DNA from: Candidatus Iainarchaeum sp.
GTDB lineage: Archaea; Iainarchaeota; Iainarchaeia; Iainarchaeales; Iainarchaeaceae
Direction of reading: 5' to 3'
Assembly: GCA_002687735.1 (NCBI GenBank)
Contig: NZBD01000004.1
Coordinates: 27,849 to 83,605 of the forward strand
DNA: 55,757 bases
Every line of letters begins with the position of its first letter. Positions within the stretch are counted from its first letter, which is position 1. The notes beneath the pieces are model-generated. The model saw nothing but the letters and a program-made list of their open reading frames with translations. It had not been told where the DNA came from and did not search any database. Positions 46,516-54,716 of the stretch are shown piece after piece. The position numbers were made by a program, and so were the translations under genes.

Positions 46516-46700
46516 TCCTGCTTTAAATCCAAAGAAATTGATTGGTTTTGAGGATTCTGTTTTGATAGTTGGATAAGTAGAAAAATTGGCTAATTGCCTC
46601 TTAGCCCTTACCCTTGGGTAATAAGCCAGGCTTCCTGATCTGGGTTTGTGTCCTCCGACTATTTTTGATCCATCCTAAAATACTGAATATTTGGCGTACT

Positions 46701-46767
46701 AACCCCTCTCACCAAGGGATTCCTATGCTAAATTCCGAAAAAAATAGTGTTTTTCGGCATTTATATC
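46701..46767 (-). promoter_or_regulatory. L3-operon leader: two hairpins plus TATA-like element
   Basis: AACCCCT-ctcacca-AGGGATT (46701-46721), CCGAAAAAAATAGTGTTTTTCGG (46735-46757), minus-strand GATATAAATG TATA-like element at about 46758-46767. Confidence 0.5.
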
Positions 46768-46938
46768 CCAAAAAGATTTATTTGGAATACAGTGTGCACC
46801 AATCTAATAATCTGCTTTGAAAGCTTTTAAAAAGGTATGTGAAATAAGATTTGCGAAAAACTTACTAGTTCGCATATTGCGGTTGATTAGTAAATACTTT
46901 ATAAAATTATTAGTAAAAATGGAATTAACTATTTAATA

Positions 46939-47203
46939 TTAGTCAAATTTAGAACACATTGCAGATGCGCTTATTAGATTGCTTATGCTCATATGATCGA
47001 GTCCATATGCGGTTGATCCACCACAAGCAACATGCCATCTATCATTAGTAATTTGGATCTCCAATTTCTAATGGGCTGTGTCCGGGGTCGTAGTTATCAA
47101 CGTTATATGGAACTCCTATCCCAGTTACAATTCCAATAGTTACTAACGCTATTAGAGTAGTGATGATTATTCTTGCTGCGTTTTTTTCAATTAGTGATTT
47201 CAT
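46939..47203 (-). pseudogene. Small secreted/anchored protein gene, apparently frameshifted (52-aa ORF 47045-47203 plus continuation in the +1 frame to 46939)
   Basis: MKSLIEKNAARIIITTLIALVTIGIVTGIGVPYNVDNYDPGHSPLEIGDPNY* then TNDRWHVACGGSTAYGLDHMSISNLISASAMCSKFD* in the shifted frame; joined by removing one base near CCAAATT. Confidence 0.45.
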
Positions 47204-47250
47204 TGTATTTATTTAGTGTTTTAAAAGTATTTAAAGTTTTATGGTAGGTT

Positions 47251-48756
47251 TTATTGGAAAGCGATGAAAACTACTCTTGGGGTGTAATTCCTTGTATAAG
47301 TGTAATCTAATGTGTTTCCTTGAAGAGTTATATATATCGTAGTTTCTTGACTTCCATAGTCTCCTGTAAATGCCACATCCGTATCTCCCTGAAATGCAAC
47401 CCATGAAGAATCTGCATCCCCCCATCCCGAACTAATTATCAAAACAAAAGCAGGATCGAAATCAAAAGTTACCGTTCCACTTGTTGGATCCACCGCAATA
47501 TCCACAAATTTAATTTGTCTTGAACCTCCACCTGGTCCACTACTTGTTAGACATGAGGGTGTTCCCCCGAATGCATTAGCACATATATTTCCTTCTACGT
47601 CTAGGTCTCCTGTGCTTCCTGTTAATTGCATGCTTAATGTTTCTGCTCCGTCTGCGCCTTTATAGAATTCTATGTTGCTAGTATCTGATCCTCCTCTTAT
47701 TAGAAATTTTGTTGACTGATTCCCCAAAGCATCTCCTGTTGTTAATTCCAAAGTATTACCCAAACCAACTTTTCCCTGTGTTATTCCCACATCATATCCT
47801 CCTGCTCCTGCGTTTAATGCTAATATTCCTGACGGTGCATTTGTTGCTCCTATTGCTAGTGGTCCTCCAAGGGTTGTTGTTCCGGTAAATCCTGAAGCAT
47901 CTGAGTTTTCATCCAATACTTCTAATAATGTTGATGATCCTGTGCCTCCAACAACCGATAATGGGTTTAAAGTAGTACCATCGCCTGTCAAATTAGCATC
48001 AGATTGTACTGTTTGTGTTCCCCAGTTATCTGCACTTCCACTCCCTGTTGGCCAGCTTGATATGCAATTTAGGTTGAGGCATAGTTTGACTCCGGAGGGT
48101 ATTTCTACTTTGCGTGCGCCTGTTCCACCATCATGTAAGATTAGTTCTGGTTCTCCTACGGTGGTATCGCCTTCATGGTAGGCGTTAAGTATGCCGGTGG
48201 AGTCTCCGCTGGTGGTGTTGTGTGCGGAGCTTAAGAGTAAGCTGGCGTCTCCGTTGCTTCCGCCGGGTCTTCTGACTGATAGTCCATATGGGGTTGAAGA
48301 TGTTCTTAATTCTAAAAAACCGTTAGCGCTGTTTATTTGTACTCCGTCTGTGTCACTTAGCTTTAGTGGGCCTGATGTTCCTGATCTTATTTGGTTTGGT
48401 ACTACTAGGTCTCCATAGATGTTTACTGAACCTGTGCTTGTGATGAGTTCTGGGACAAGCCTTCCTAAGTGTAATTGTTTGTTATTTCCGTTTATTCCGA
48501 TTATGTTATTGTTGTTTAATTCGAATGGTGCTACTGAGCCTGCTTCCATATAGTTAGCTCCGTCTGCTGGGCTCATTATCCAGAACCATCCTGTTGCATC
48601 TCCGGTTGTGTATAATCTTACGCCTCTTGAATCACTTAGATCGTGTCCTGGGTCTTGTTGTCCGACAGCTGCTCCTGGTCCGCCAGGGCCAGAGATAGCA
48701 ATTCCGACTAAGCTTACAAATATAACAGTTATTACTAAAAGTTTTGAGAAATTCAT
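47251..48756 (-). CDS. Secreted protein with tail-fibre/beta-helix-like repeats
   Basis: Signal peptide MNFSKLLVITVIFVSLVGIAISG; DNWGTQTVQSDANLTGDGTTLNPLSVVGGTG typical of fibre-like proteins; Gly/Ser/Thr-rich, aromatic C-terminal domain. Confidence 0.7.
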   Translation of the reverse strand: MNFSKLLVITVIFVSLVGIAISGPGGPGAAVGQQDPGHDLSDSRGVRLYTTGDATGWFWIMSPADGANYMEAGSVAPFELNNNNIIGINGNNKQLHLGRLVPELITSTGSVNIYGDLVVPNQIRSGTSGPLKLSDTDGVQINSANGFLELRTSSTPYGLSVRRPGGSNGDASLLLSSAHNTTSGDSTGILNAYHEGDTTVGEPELILHDGGTGARKVEIPSGVKLCLNLNCISSWPTGSGSADNWGTQTVQSDANLTGDGTTLNPLSVVGGTGSSTLLEVLDENSDASGFTGTTTLGGPLAIGATNAPSGILALNAGAGGYDVGITQGKVGLGNTLELTTGDALGNQSTKFLIRGGSDTSNIEFYKGADGAETLSMQLTGSTGDLDVEGNICANAFGGTPSCLTSSGPGGGSRQIKFVDIAVDPTSGTVTFDFDPAFVLIISSGWGDADSSWVAFQGDTDVAFTGDYGSQETTIYITLQGNTLDYTYTRNYTPRVVFIAFQ

Positions 48757-48814
48757 GTGAACCTAAATTCTAAAGTTCAATGTAATATATATATGTTTCT
48801 AAAAAAATTGATTT

Positions 48815-50650
48815 TTATTCCCGAGAAACAAGAATTAGTCCTACTAAAAGAACAAGCAAAATTAGCCCTAACAGCAAACCATTCTCACTTAGGAATGAAA
48901 ATCCTGTTGCTAAAAAACCGTTATTTTCTTCTGTTTGTTCACGTTCGTTTTCTATTGGAATATAAATTTCAGTAACTTGAGGAGCTATTGGTTGAGAAGC
49001 AACCTGAATAACATTAGTATACTTTTGTAAGTATTCTCTATCATCAGCTTTAACATCAAAGAAGATTGTTCCTTCTTCATCCAGACCATTAATTGTTACA
49101 ATTCTTGTGCTTAATGTTTTTGGGCTTAGGGTAAATTCTTTTGGAGAAACTAAAACATCATTAGAATAAACTTTTACTGTGATAACTTCATTGCTCGGGT
49201 TATCAACCTCAAATGTAACAAAGCCTGCTTTTCCTTTAACCTCAATCTCTGCAGGATTGTAAAGCTTAACCTGATCAATTCCTGGTTCATTATCTAATCC
49301 ATTAACTCTCACATAAAAAGTATCTGATGCTAATACGCAATTCAAGCCTGAATTAAAGTGGCCATTAATTGTAACATAAGCGCTCCCTGTACTGTCTTCC
49401 TCAGGATCAGAACCATGAGCCCTTACTTTTATTGCGGTTGTCTGTCCTGAATAAACAGTGCTTAGCTCTCTATAAGCTTCGATTCCAAAGTCAGGGCTGT
49501 AATCAACAGCTTCAATATTATCTATGTGGAAGTTTTCTGTTGAGTAATTTCTGAAAGTAAAATAAGCTGTTTTATCATAATTAGCATTAACAACAAAGTT
49601 TTCTTCTCCTATTGAAAGAGAGCTACAGTTAGCTGCTGGAATTTGAGGTTCTGCGTAATAAGTTAAAATTGTTTCTGGAAGTTCCTCTTGAACCGGTTCA
49701 GGTTCAACTTCTACCCATTCCTGTTGGGTTTCTCTAGCAACATTAAAAGAAGTACTTCCCTGAGTATTGCAATAAGGTCCGTTTTCATAAATACAATTAT
49801 CCTCTGGTTCGGGTTGAGCAAAACCATTTACATTAACATAAAAATCTCTTTCCAAATCGCTTCCTGAACATCTAACCCCGTCTCTGAAAGTCCCTATAAC
49901 ATTAATAGTGCCCCTTCTTGCTTGGCTTGTAACATAAGGTTCAACTCCCAAATCAAACTCGATTCTTTCAGTTGAATTACTTCTCACAACCCCATCATGT
50001 TCAATGTTTGAAACATCTATATCAAAGCCATCAACATAAATGTACGCATTCTCCAAATCCATGTCCATTGAAGAATAATTGTTTATGTAAAAGATCACAC
50101 TTCTTTCAGTTCCGGGATTAATGCGAACATTGCTCACACTCAAACTAGCTTCTCTACAATCTGTTCTAACTGTCGGGTGATAATTTTGTCCTGTTAGAAC
50201 TGCTGAGTTTGTGGGATAATTTCCGGTTTCTGCATAATAAGTATCGTAAACCGTTGGGGGGTAATAATAAGCTCCGTAATAACTTGGTGCGTAAGAATCA
50301 ATCCAGCCAGGGGAATAATTCCAATAATTGTTGTAGTAGTAATAATTGGGGCCGTAATAAGAGTAATAGTTTGCGTAAGGGTTTCTTGAAAAACCATCAT
50401 CAAAAGTGTACCATCCTGGTTCAAAGTAATGGTAGTTTCCGTAAGAGTAAACTCTGTAAGGATAATCAAAATAATACCAGTTATCGGAAGTGTATGAGTA
50501 AGGGGCATCAGAATAATAGTAGTTTCCGCCGCTGGAAACCTCAAAATAAAAATTATCCCCGTAATAACTCAAAAAGAAGCTTGCACTCGCTACGCTCGCT
50601 GAACTAATAAAGAACAGTAATGCTATTGCAAGTAATCCCCAAGTTTTCAT
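48815..50650 (-). CDS. Surface protein: signal peptide, Tyr-rich N-terminal domain, two related beta-sandwich-like repeats, C-terminal TM anchor
   Basis: NYYSYYGPNYYYYNNYWNYSPGWIDSYAPSYYGAYYYPP; C-terminus ENGLLLGLILLVLLVGLILVSRE. Confidence 0.75.
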   Translation of the reverse strand: MKTWGLLAIALLFFISSASVASASFFLSYYGDNFYFEVSSGGNYYYSDAPYSYTSDNWYYFDYPYRVYSYGNYHYFEPGWYTFDDGFSRNPYANYYSYYGPNYYYYNNYWNYSPGWIDSYAPSYYGAYYYPPTVYDTYYAETGNYPTNSAVLTGQNYHPTVRTDCREASLSVSNVRINPGTERSVIFYINNYSSMDMDLENAYIYVDGFDIDVSNIEHDGVVRSNSTERIEFDLGVEPYVTSQARRGTINVIGTFRDGVRCSGSDLERDFYVNVNGFAQPEPEDNCIYENGPYCNTQGSTSFNVARETQQEWVEVEPEPVQEELPETILTYYAEPQIPAANCSSLSIGEENFVVNANYDKTAYFTFRNYSTENFHIDNIEAVDYSPDFGIEAYRELSTVYSGQTTAIKVRAHGSDPEEDSTGSAYVTINGHFNSGLNCVLASDTFYVRVNGLDNEPGIDQVKLYNPAEIEVKGKAGFVTFEVDNPSNEVITVKVYSNDVLVSPKEFTLSPKTLSTRIVTINGLDEEGTIFFDVKADDREYLQKYTNVIQVASQPIAPQVTEIYIPIENEREQTEENNGFLATGFSFLSENGLLLGLILLVLLVGLILVSRE

Positions 50651-50661
50651 ATTTTCAACTC

Positions 50662-51030
50662 TTAGTTAATCCATGAAGGATAATTGTTGTATCTGCTGTT
50701 GTAATTATACCCGTTATTACTCGAGTAGTAATAATAGTCAGGGTAATAATCGTTGTAGTAATTGTATCCGTAGGAGTTCCCGTAATAGTTAGGGTAATAG
50801 TTGTATCCGTAATAATCTGGAGCGTATGACCAATAACTATCAGGGTAATATGAATTGTAGTAACTGTCGTACTGGTATGGTGCTACGTAGTAGTCCACAT
50901 AATAATCGTAATAATTTCCTGCCACAATAGTGTAGTGGTTTCTGTAAGCCCCATCATACACGTATGGGTAATATGCGCTTGCTTGTGCTGCAAAAATAAT
51001 CATTAATCCAAGAATCAACCATTGTTTCAA
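50662..51030 (-). CDS. Secreted extremely tyrosine-rich protein (122 aa)
   Basis: Signal MKQWLILGLMIIFAAQASA followed by YYPYVYDGAYRNHYTIVAGNYYDYYVDYYVAPYQYDSYYNSYYPDSYWSYAPDYYGYNYYPNYYGN...; 41 Tyr counted in about 103 mature residues. Confidence 0.75.
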   Translation of the reverse strand: MKQWLILGLMIIFAAQASAYYPYVYDGAYRNHYTIVAGNYYDYYVDYYVAPYQYDSYYNSYYPDSYWSYAPDYYGYNYYPNYYGNSYGYNYYNDYYPDYYYYSSNNGYNYNSRYNNYPSWIN

Positions 51031-51184
51031 ATTATATTCCCCCAGCTCTCAGAGCCTATACCTATTGCTGCTGAACCAATATATAAACCTTTTCCTTTGT
51101 TCACGGGATTAAGTTATTTATAAAGGTTGTTTTGTCTCAGCAAGCTTAATAAAGCGCATAGCACTTATTTTTTAGTGATACAAA

Positions 51185-51655
51185 ATGTCACCTAAGCCTA
51201 CATCCAAATACCGAAGAGGAGATTCTTCCAGTTCAGGCAGGAAATCTCCAGGGTCTGAAAATCGCAGGTATAAAAGAGAAGGTATTGGTGAGGTTCAGGG
51301 TACTCGTAATTCTGGACGTGGTATTTTAACTCATATGCCTAACCCTCCTAGGATGAGTAGTGGCAAAGCAAGTGTGTTTGATGGTGTCTGGAAGCAAATA
51401 ACTACAATTAACCCTGATCTAGAAAAAAGGGCTGGAAAGGAACAAAAGTTTTATGGTAGCTTAGCTAATCCTAAGGGGATTAAATATTTAGAATTCCGCA
51501 GGGATTATTGGAGAAGGCATCTTACACGATTAAGAGGATATGCAAGAAGAAAAGCAGGAAAAGTAAGGCAGGGTGATGCTAGCTTAAAAGAAGAGCTTGA
51601 AGACAGAATTGCCAAAATAACTTCCTATCTTAAATATGCACGATCTAAGCAATAA
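51185..51655 (+). CDS. Basic protein of unknown function
   Basis: 156 aa ORF with TATA-like TTTATAAAGG upstream; Arg/Lys-rich, no family recognised. Confidence 0.6.
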   Translation: MSPKPTSKYRRGDSSSSGRKSPGSENRRYKREGIGEVQGTRNSGRGILTHMPNPPRMSSGKASVFDGVWKQITTINPDLEKRAGKEQKFYGSLANPKGIKYLEFRRDYWRRHLTRLRGYARRKAGKVRQGDASLKEELEDRIAKITSYLKYARSKQ

Positions 51656-52867
51656 TTATTTCTTTTTTGAACGTCTTTTTTCCCCTTTCCAATTAATCAA
51701 TGGTTTTATCTGGGTAACAATTTTCACACTCTCTTTCTGAGCATCCATTACCTCATAAATGTCCTTATAAGCCATTGGCGCTTCATCAATGGTTCCTTCC
51801 GAAACGGTTCCTTTAATGCCTTTCATACTTTTTTCAAACTCTTTCATGGAAAACTCTTTTTGTGCCTGAGTCCTGCTGTACTTTCTTCCTGCTCCGTGAG
51901 AAGAACTATTAAGAAATTCAGCATTCCCTAATCCCTCAACCAAAAAAGAACCATCCCTCATGTTGCCAGGAATAACTCCTCTTTCGCCTTTCTTTGCAGG
52001 AGTAGCTCCTTTTCTGTGAATAAAATAACCATCATCAGGAACCGCGTGATTATGGTTCTTATTTACCCACAATTCCCATTCAATCTTTTCCCCAAGAACT
52101 TCTTCCAAACTTAAAATTACTTTCCTTGCCATTTCCATCCTGTTAAGCAAGGCAAATTCAAGGCTAAAATCAAGGATATTCAAATACTCCTTTCCAGTAT
52201 CAGAGTCCTTATGGATTGGATAAGTTTTTTCAAATTCTTTATCTCCCTTGGCACTTTGTTTCATATAAAACTCAGCAACCTTATAACCAACACCGCGAGA
52301 ACCTGAATGGATCACAACCCACACAGCGGAAAGGTCCGCTGCCAGACCTGTACCATCTTCGCTTGAGCTCGATAGTACTTCCTCAGAATAACCAAGCTCT
52401 ATGAAATGGTTCCCCGAACCAACAGTCCCTAAATGCTGAACAGCTTTACCCTCTAAAAATTGCAGCACTTCTTTCCTGTGGGGTTTTTTCTTAAACTCAT
52501 TCAAAAGCTTTTCATACTCTGCAAGAGTCCCATCAGAAATATTTTTCTTCTCATTTATTTCACCAACGCCCATCGGAACTCTGGCTTTCACAGAATCAAA
52601 AATCTTATTCTCATTTTCTTTTATCTTTTCTAACAAATTTTTTCCTTTAATTTCAACAGCAATAACCCCGCAACCAATATCAAAACCAACCCAAGAAGGA
52701 ACAACATAATCCTTAGTAACAAGAACAGCGCCAATCGGAGCCACATATCCCTTATGAGCATCGGGCATCAAAGCAGCTTTAGAAACAAACTCCTGCTCAT
52801 AGCAATGCTTAAATTGCTGCAAAGTATCCTCATCCGGATTAAGAGCGAAATTGTTTATTTTTTTCAT
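51656..52867 (-). CDS. rtcB: RNA ligase RtcB with a hairpin-encoded insertion
   Basis: ALMPDAHKGYVAPIGAVLVT, WVGFDIGCGVIAVEI, LGTVGSGNHFIELG, VVIHSGSRGVGYKVA, NHNHAVP, SSSHGAGRKYSR. Confidence 0.95.
   Translation of the reverse strand: MKKINNFALNPDEDTLQQFKHCYEQEFVSKAALMPDAHKGYVAPIGAVLVTKDYVVPSWVGFDIGCGVIAVEIKGKNLLEKIKENENKIFDSVKARVPMGVGEINEKKNISDGTLAEYEKLLNEFKKKPHRKEVLQFLEGKAVQHLGTVGSGNHFIELGYSEEVLSSSSEDGTGLAADLSAVWVVIHSGSRGVGYKVAEFYMKQSAKGDKEFEKTYPIHKDSDTGKEYLNILDFSLEFALLNRMEMARKVILSLEEVLGEKIEWELWVNKNHNHAVPDDGYFIHRKGATPAKKGERGVIPGNMRDGSFLVEGLGNAEFLNSSSHGAGRKYSRTQAQKEFSMKEFEKSMKGIKGTVSEGTIDEAPMAYKDIYEVMDAQKESVKIVTQIKPLINWKGEKRRSKKK
52337..52384. repeat. GC-rich double-hairpin element (LSSxSED class) inside rtcB
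   Basis: Includes a perfect 7-bp stem CAGCGGA-AAGG-TCCGCTG and GTACCATCTTCGCTTGAGCTCGATAGTAC. Confidence 0.6.
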
Positions 52868-52920
52868 AAGAATAAGTTATTAGGAAAAATTGTTTAAAAC
52901 AAAAAGTAGTTATGTAGAAG

Positions 52921-53238
52921 TTATTTGTTTTTTTCTTTCAATTCTATTTCTAAATGCACTTTCTCAGGAATTTCAACTCTCATAACTCTTCTGAGTGTTG
53001 TCTCATCAGCCTGAATATCTATAATTCTTTTATGAATTCGCATCTGCCACTTTTCGTAAGTTTCAGTGCCACCGCCACAAGGACTCTTCCTAGTGGGTAT
53101 AAGCATTTTTTTTGTAGGTAAAGGTATTGTTCCAGAGTGTCTAGCACCTGTACGTTTAGCTACTTCCTGTATTTTACCACAGATATCTTCCAACTCTGTG
53201 AAATCTCCTGAACTCAGTTTTAATCTTGCGGTTTGCAT
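52921..53238 (-). CDS. rps10: Ribosomal protein S10 (start reassigned to MQTARLKL; the ORF track starts at 53280)
   Basis: ARLKLSSGDFTELEDICGKIQEVAKRTGARHSGTIPLPTKKMLIPTRKSPCGGGTETYEKWQMRIHKRIIDI; downstream of EF-1alpha. Confidence 0.95.
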   Translation of the reverse strand: MQTARLKLSSGDFTELEDICGKIQEVAKRTGARHSGTIPLPTKKMLIPTRKSPCGGGTETYEKWQMRIHKRIIDIQADETTLRRVMRVEIPEKVHLEIELKEKNK

Positions 53239-53290
53239 TTTTATCACTAAAAAGAAATTAATTTGGGGAAAATCCCCCAATTTTATTCAG

Positions 53291-54556
53291 TTACTTTGGA
53301 GTAACGCTAAGGATTACTCCTGCTGCAACTGTCTGTCCCATGTCTCTGATTGCAAATCTTCCTAACTGTGGGAACTTCTTGTATTCTTCCACACATACAG
53401 GTTTCAAAGGAACAACCTTAACAACTGCTGCGTCTCCGGTTTTCAAGAATTTAGGGTTCTCTTCCTTAACTCCGCCTGTCTTAGGATCAAGCTTTTTCTG
53501 TATTTCAGTAACAGTACAGCTTAACTGTGCTGTATGCATATGGAATACAGGTGTGTAACCAACAGGAATTGCTGTTGGATGACTTAATACAACGATTTGT
53601 GCTGTAAACTCTTTTGCAACGGTTGGAGGATCACTTGTGTGACCAACAACGTCTCCTCTTGCTATGTCTTTCTTTTCAAGACCTCTGACGTTGAATCCAA
53701 TGTTGTCTCCAGGTTTTGCATCCGGCAACTGTTCGTGGTGAGCCTCAACAGACTTAACCTCTCCGGTTTTTCCTGATGGCATTACAACAATTTTATCTCC
53801 TGGTTTTAAAATTCCAGTTTCAACTCTTCCAACAGGAACAGATCCAACACCCTTGATGTTATAAACATCCTGAACCGGCAACCTTAGTGGCTTGTCAGTT
53901 GGTAAAGCTGGAGCTTTAAGATCATCTAGTGTATCAACCAATGTCTGGCCTTTATACCATCCCATTTTTCCTGTTGATTTCGCAAGATTTTCTCCTTCCC
54001 ATGCTGAAATAGGTACATACTGAACCTGATCTTCTTTGTAACCAATTCCGGTCAAAAGTTTTTTCATTTCATCCTGAACCGCTTTGAACTTAGCTTCATC
54101 GTATGAAACTTCGTCCATTTTGTTTATTGCAACAATTAATTGTTTCAAACCCATTACCTGTGCCAGGAATGCGTGTTCTTTTGTTTGTGGCTGAGGCCCT
54201 TCTTTACAAGCAACAACCAAAACACCAGCGTCCGCCTGAGAGGTACCCGTAATCATGTTTTTTACAAAGTCTCTGTGGCCTGGGGCATCAATTATAGTGA
54301 ACTGATTTTTCTTACCAGTGAATTTTTTATAAGCAACATCAATGGTTACTCCTCTTTCTCTTTCTTCCTTGAGGTTATCCATTGCGTATGCAAATGCAAA
54401 TGTTCCTTTTCCTTTTGCTTCAGCTTCTGCTTGTAATTTTCTGTATTCCTGCTCAGGAAGAGCTCCGGTATCATAAAGCAGTCTTCCGACTGTTGTTGAC
54501 TTACCGTGGTCAACGTGTCCTATGAACACCAAATTAAGATGTGGTTTTTCTGCCAT
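53291..54556 (-). CDS. tuf: Translation elongation factor EF-1 alpha
   Basis: [69 protein letters not shown]. Confidence 0.98.
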   Translation of the reverse strand: MAEKPHLNLVFIGHVDHGKSTTVGRLLYDTGALPEQEYRKLQAEAEAKGKGTFAFAYAMDNLKEERERGVTIDVAYKKFTGKKNQFTIIDAPGHRDFVKNMITGTSQADAGVLVVACKEGPQPQTKEHAFLAQVMGLKQLIVAINKMDEVSYDEAKFKAVQDEMKKLLTGIGYKEDQVQYVPISAWEGENLAKSTGKMGWYKGQTLVDTLDDLKAPALPTDKPLRLPVQDVYNIKGVGSVPVGRVETGILKPGDKIVVMPSGKTGEVKSVEAHHEQLPDAKPGDNIGFNVRGLEKKDIARGDVVGHTSDPPTVAKEFTAQIVVLSHPTAIPVGYTPVFHMHTAQLSCTVTEIQKKLDPKTGGVKEENPKFLKTGDAAVVKVVPLKPVCVEEYKKFPQLGRFAIRDMGQTVAAGVILSVTPK

Positions 54557-54653
54557 TATAATTCCTCCTTAAATAATCCAAAAATTCCTAAAAACGCGTT
54601 AAACCCGCTTTTAAATGCTAAATACTACTAATAAAAAACATTTATAAAACAAC

Positions 54654-54682
54654 CTTTTCTTTTCTTGAGAAGAAAAGAAAAG
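54654..54682. terminator. Perfect 13-bp inverted repeat between the surface-protein gene and EF-1alpha
   Basis: CTTTTCTTTTCTT-GAG-AAGAAAAGAAAAG. Confidence 0.55.
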
Positions 54683-54716
54683 CTTGGACAAAAGAAAAGA
54701 ACCCAAATTTATGGCC

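Noticed and set aside
46862-46893. TTACTA...CGC-ATATT-GCG...TAGTAA stem-loop as an ncRNA
   Set aside because: Short and AT-rich; could be a terminator of the upstream minus-strand gene; not enough evidence for an RNA gene.
51185-51655. Ribosomal protein S15 assignment for the 156-aa basic ORF
   Set aside because: Size and basic character fit, but no S15 motifs could be recognised.
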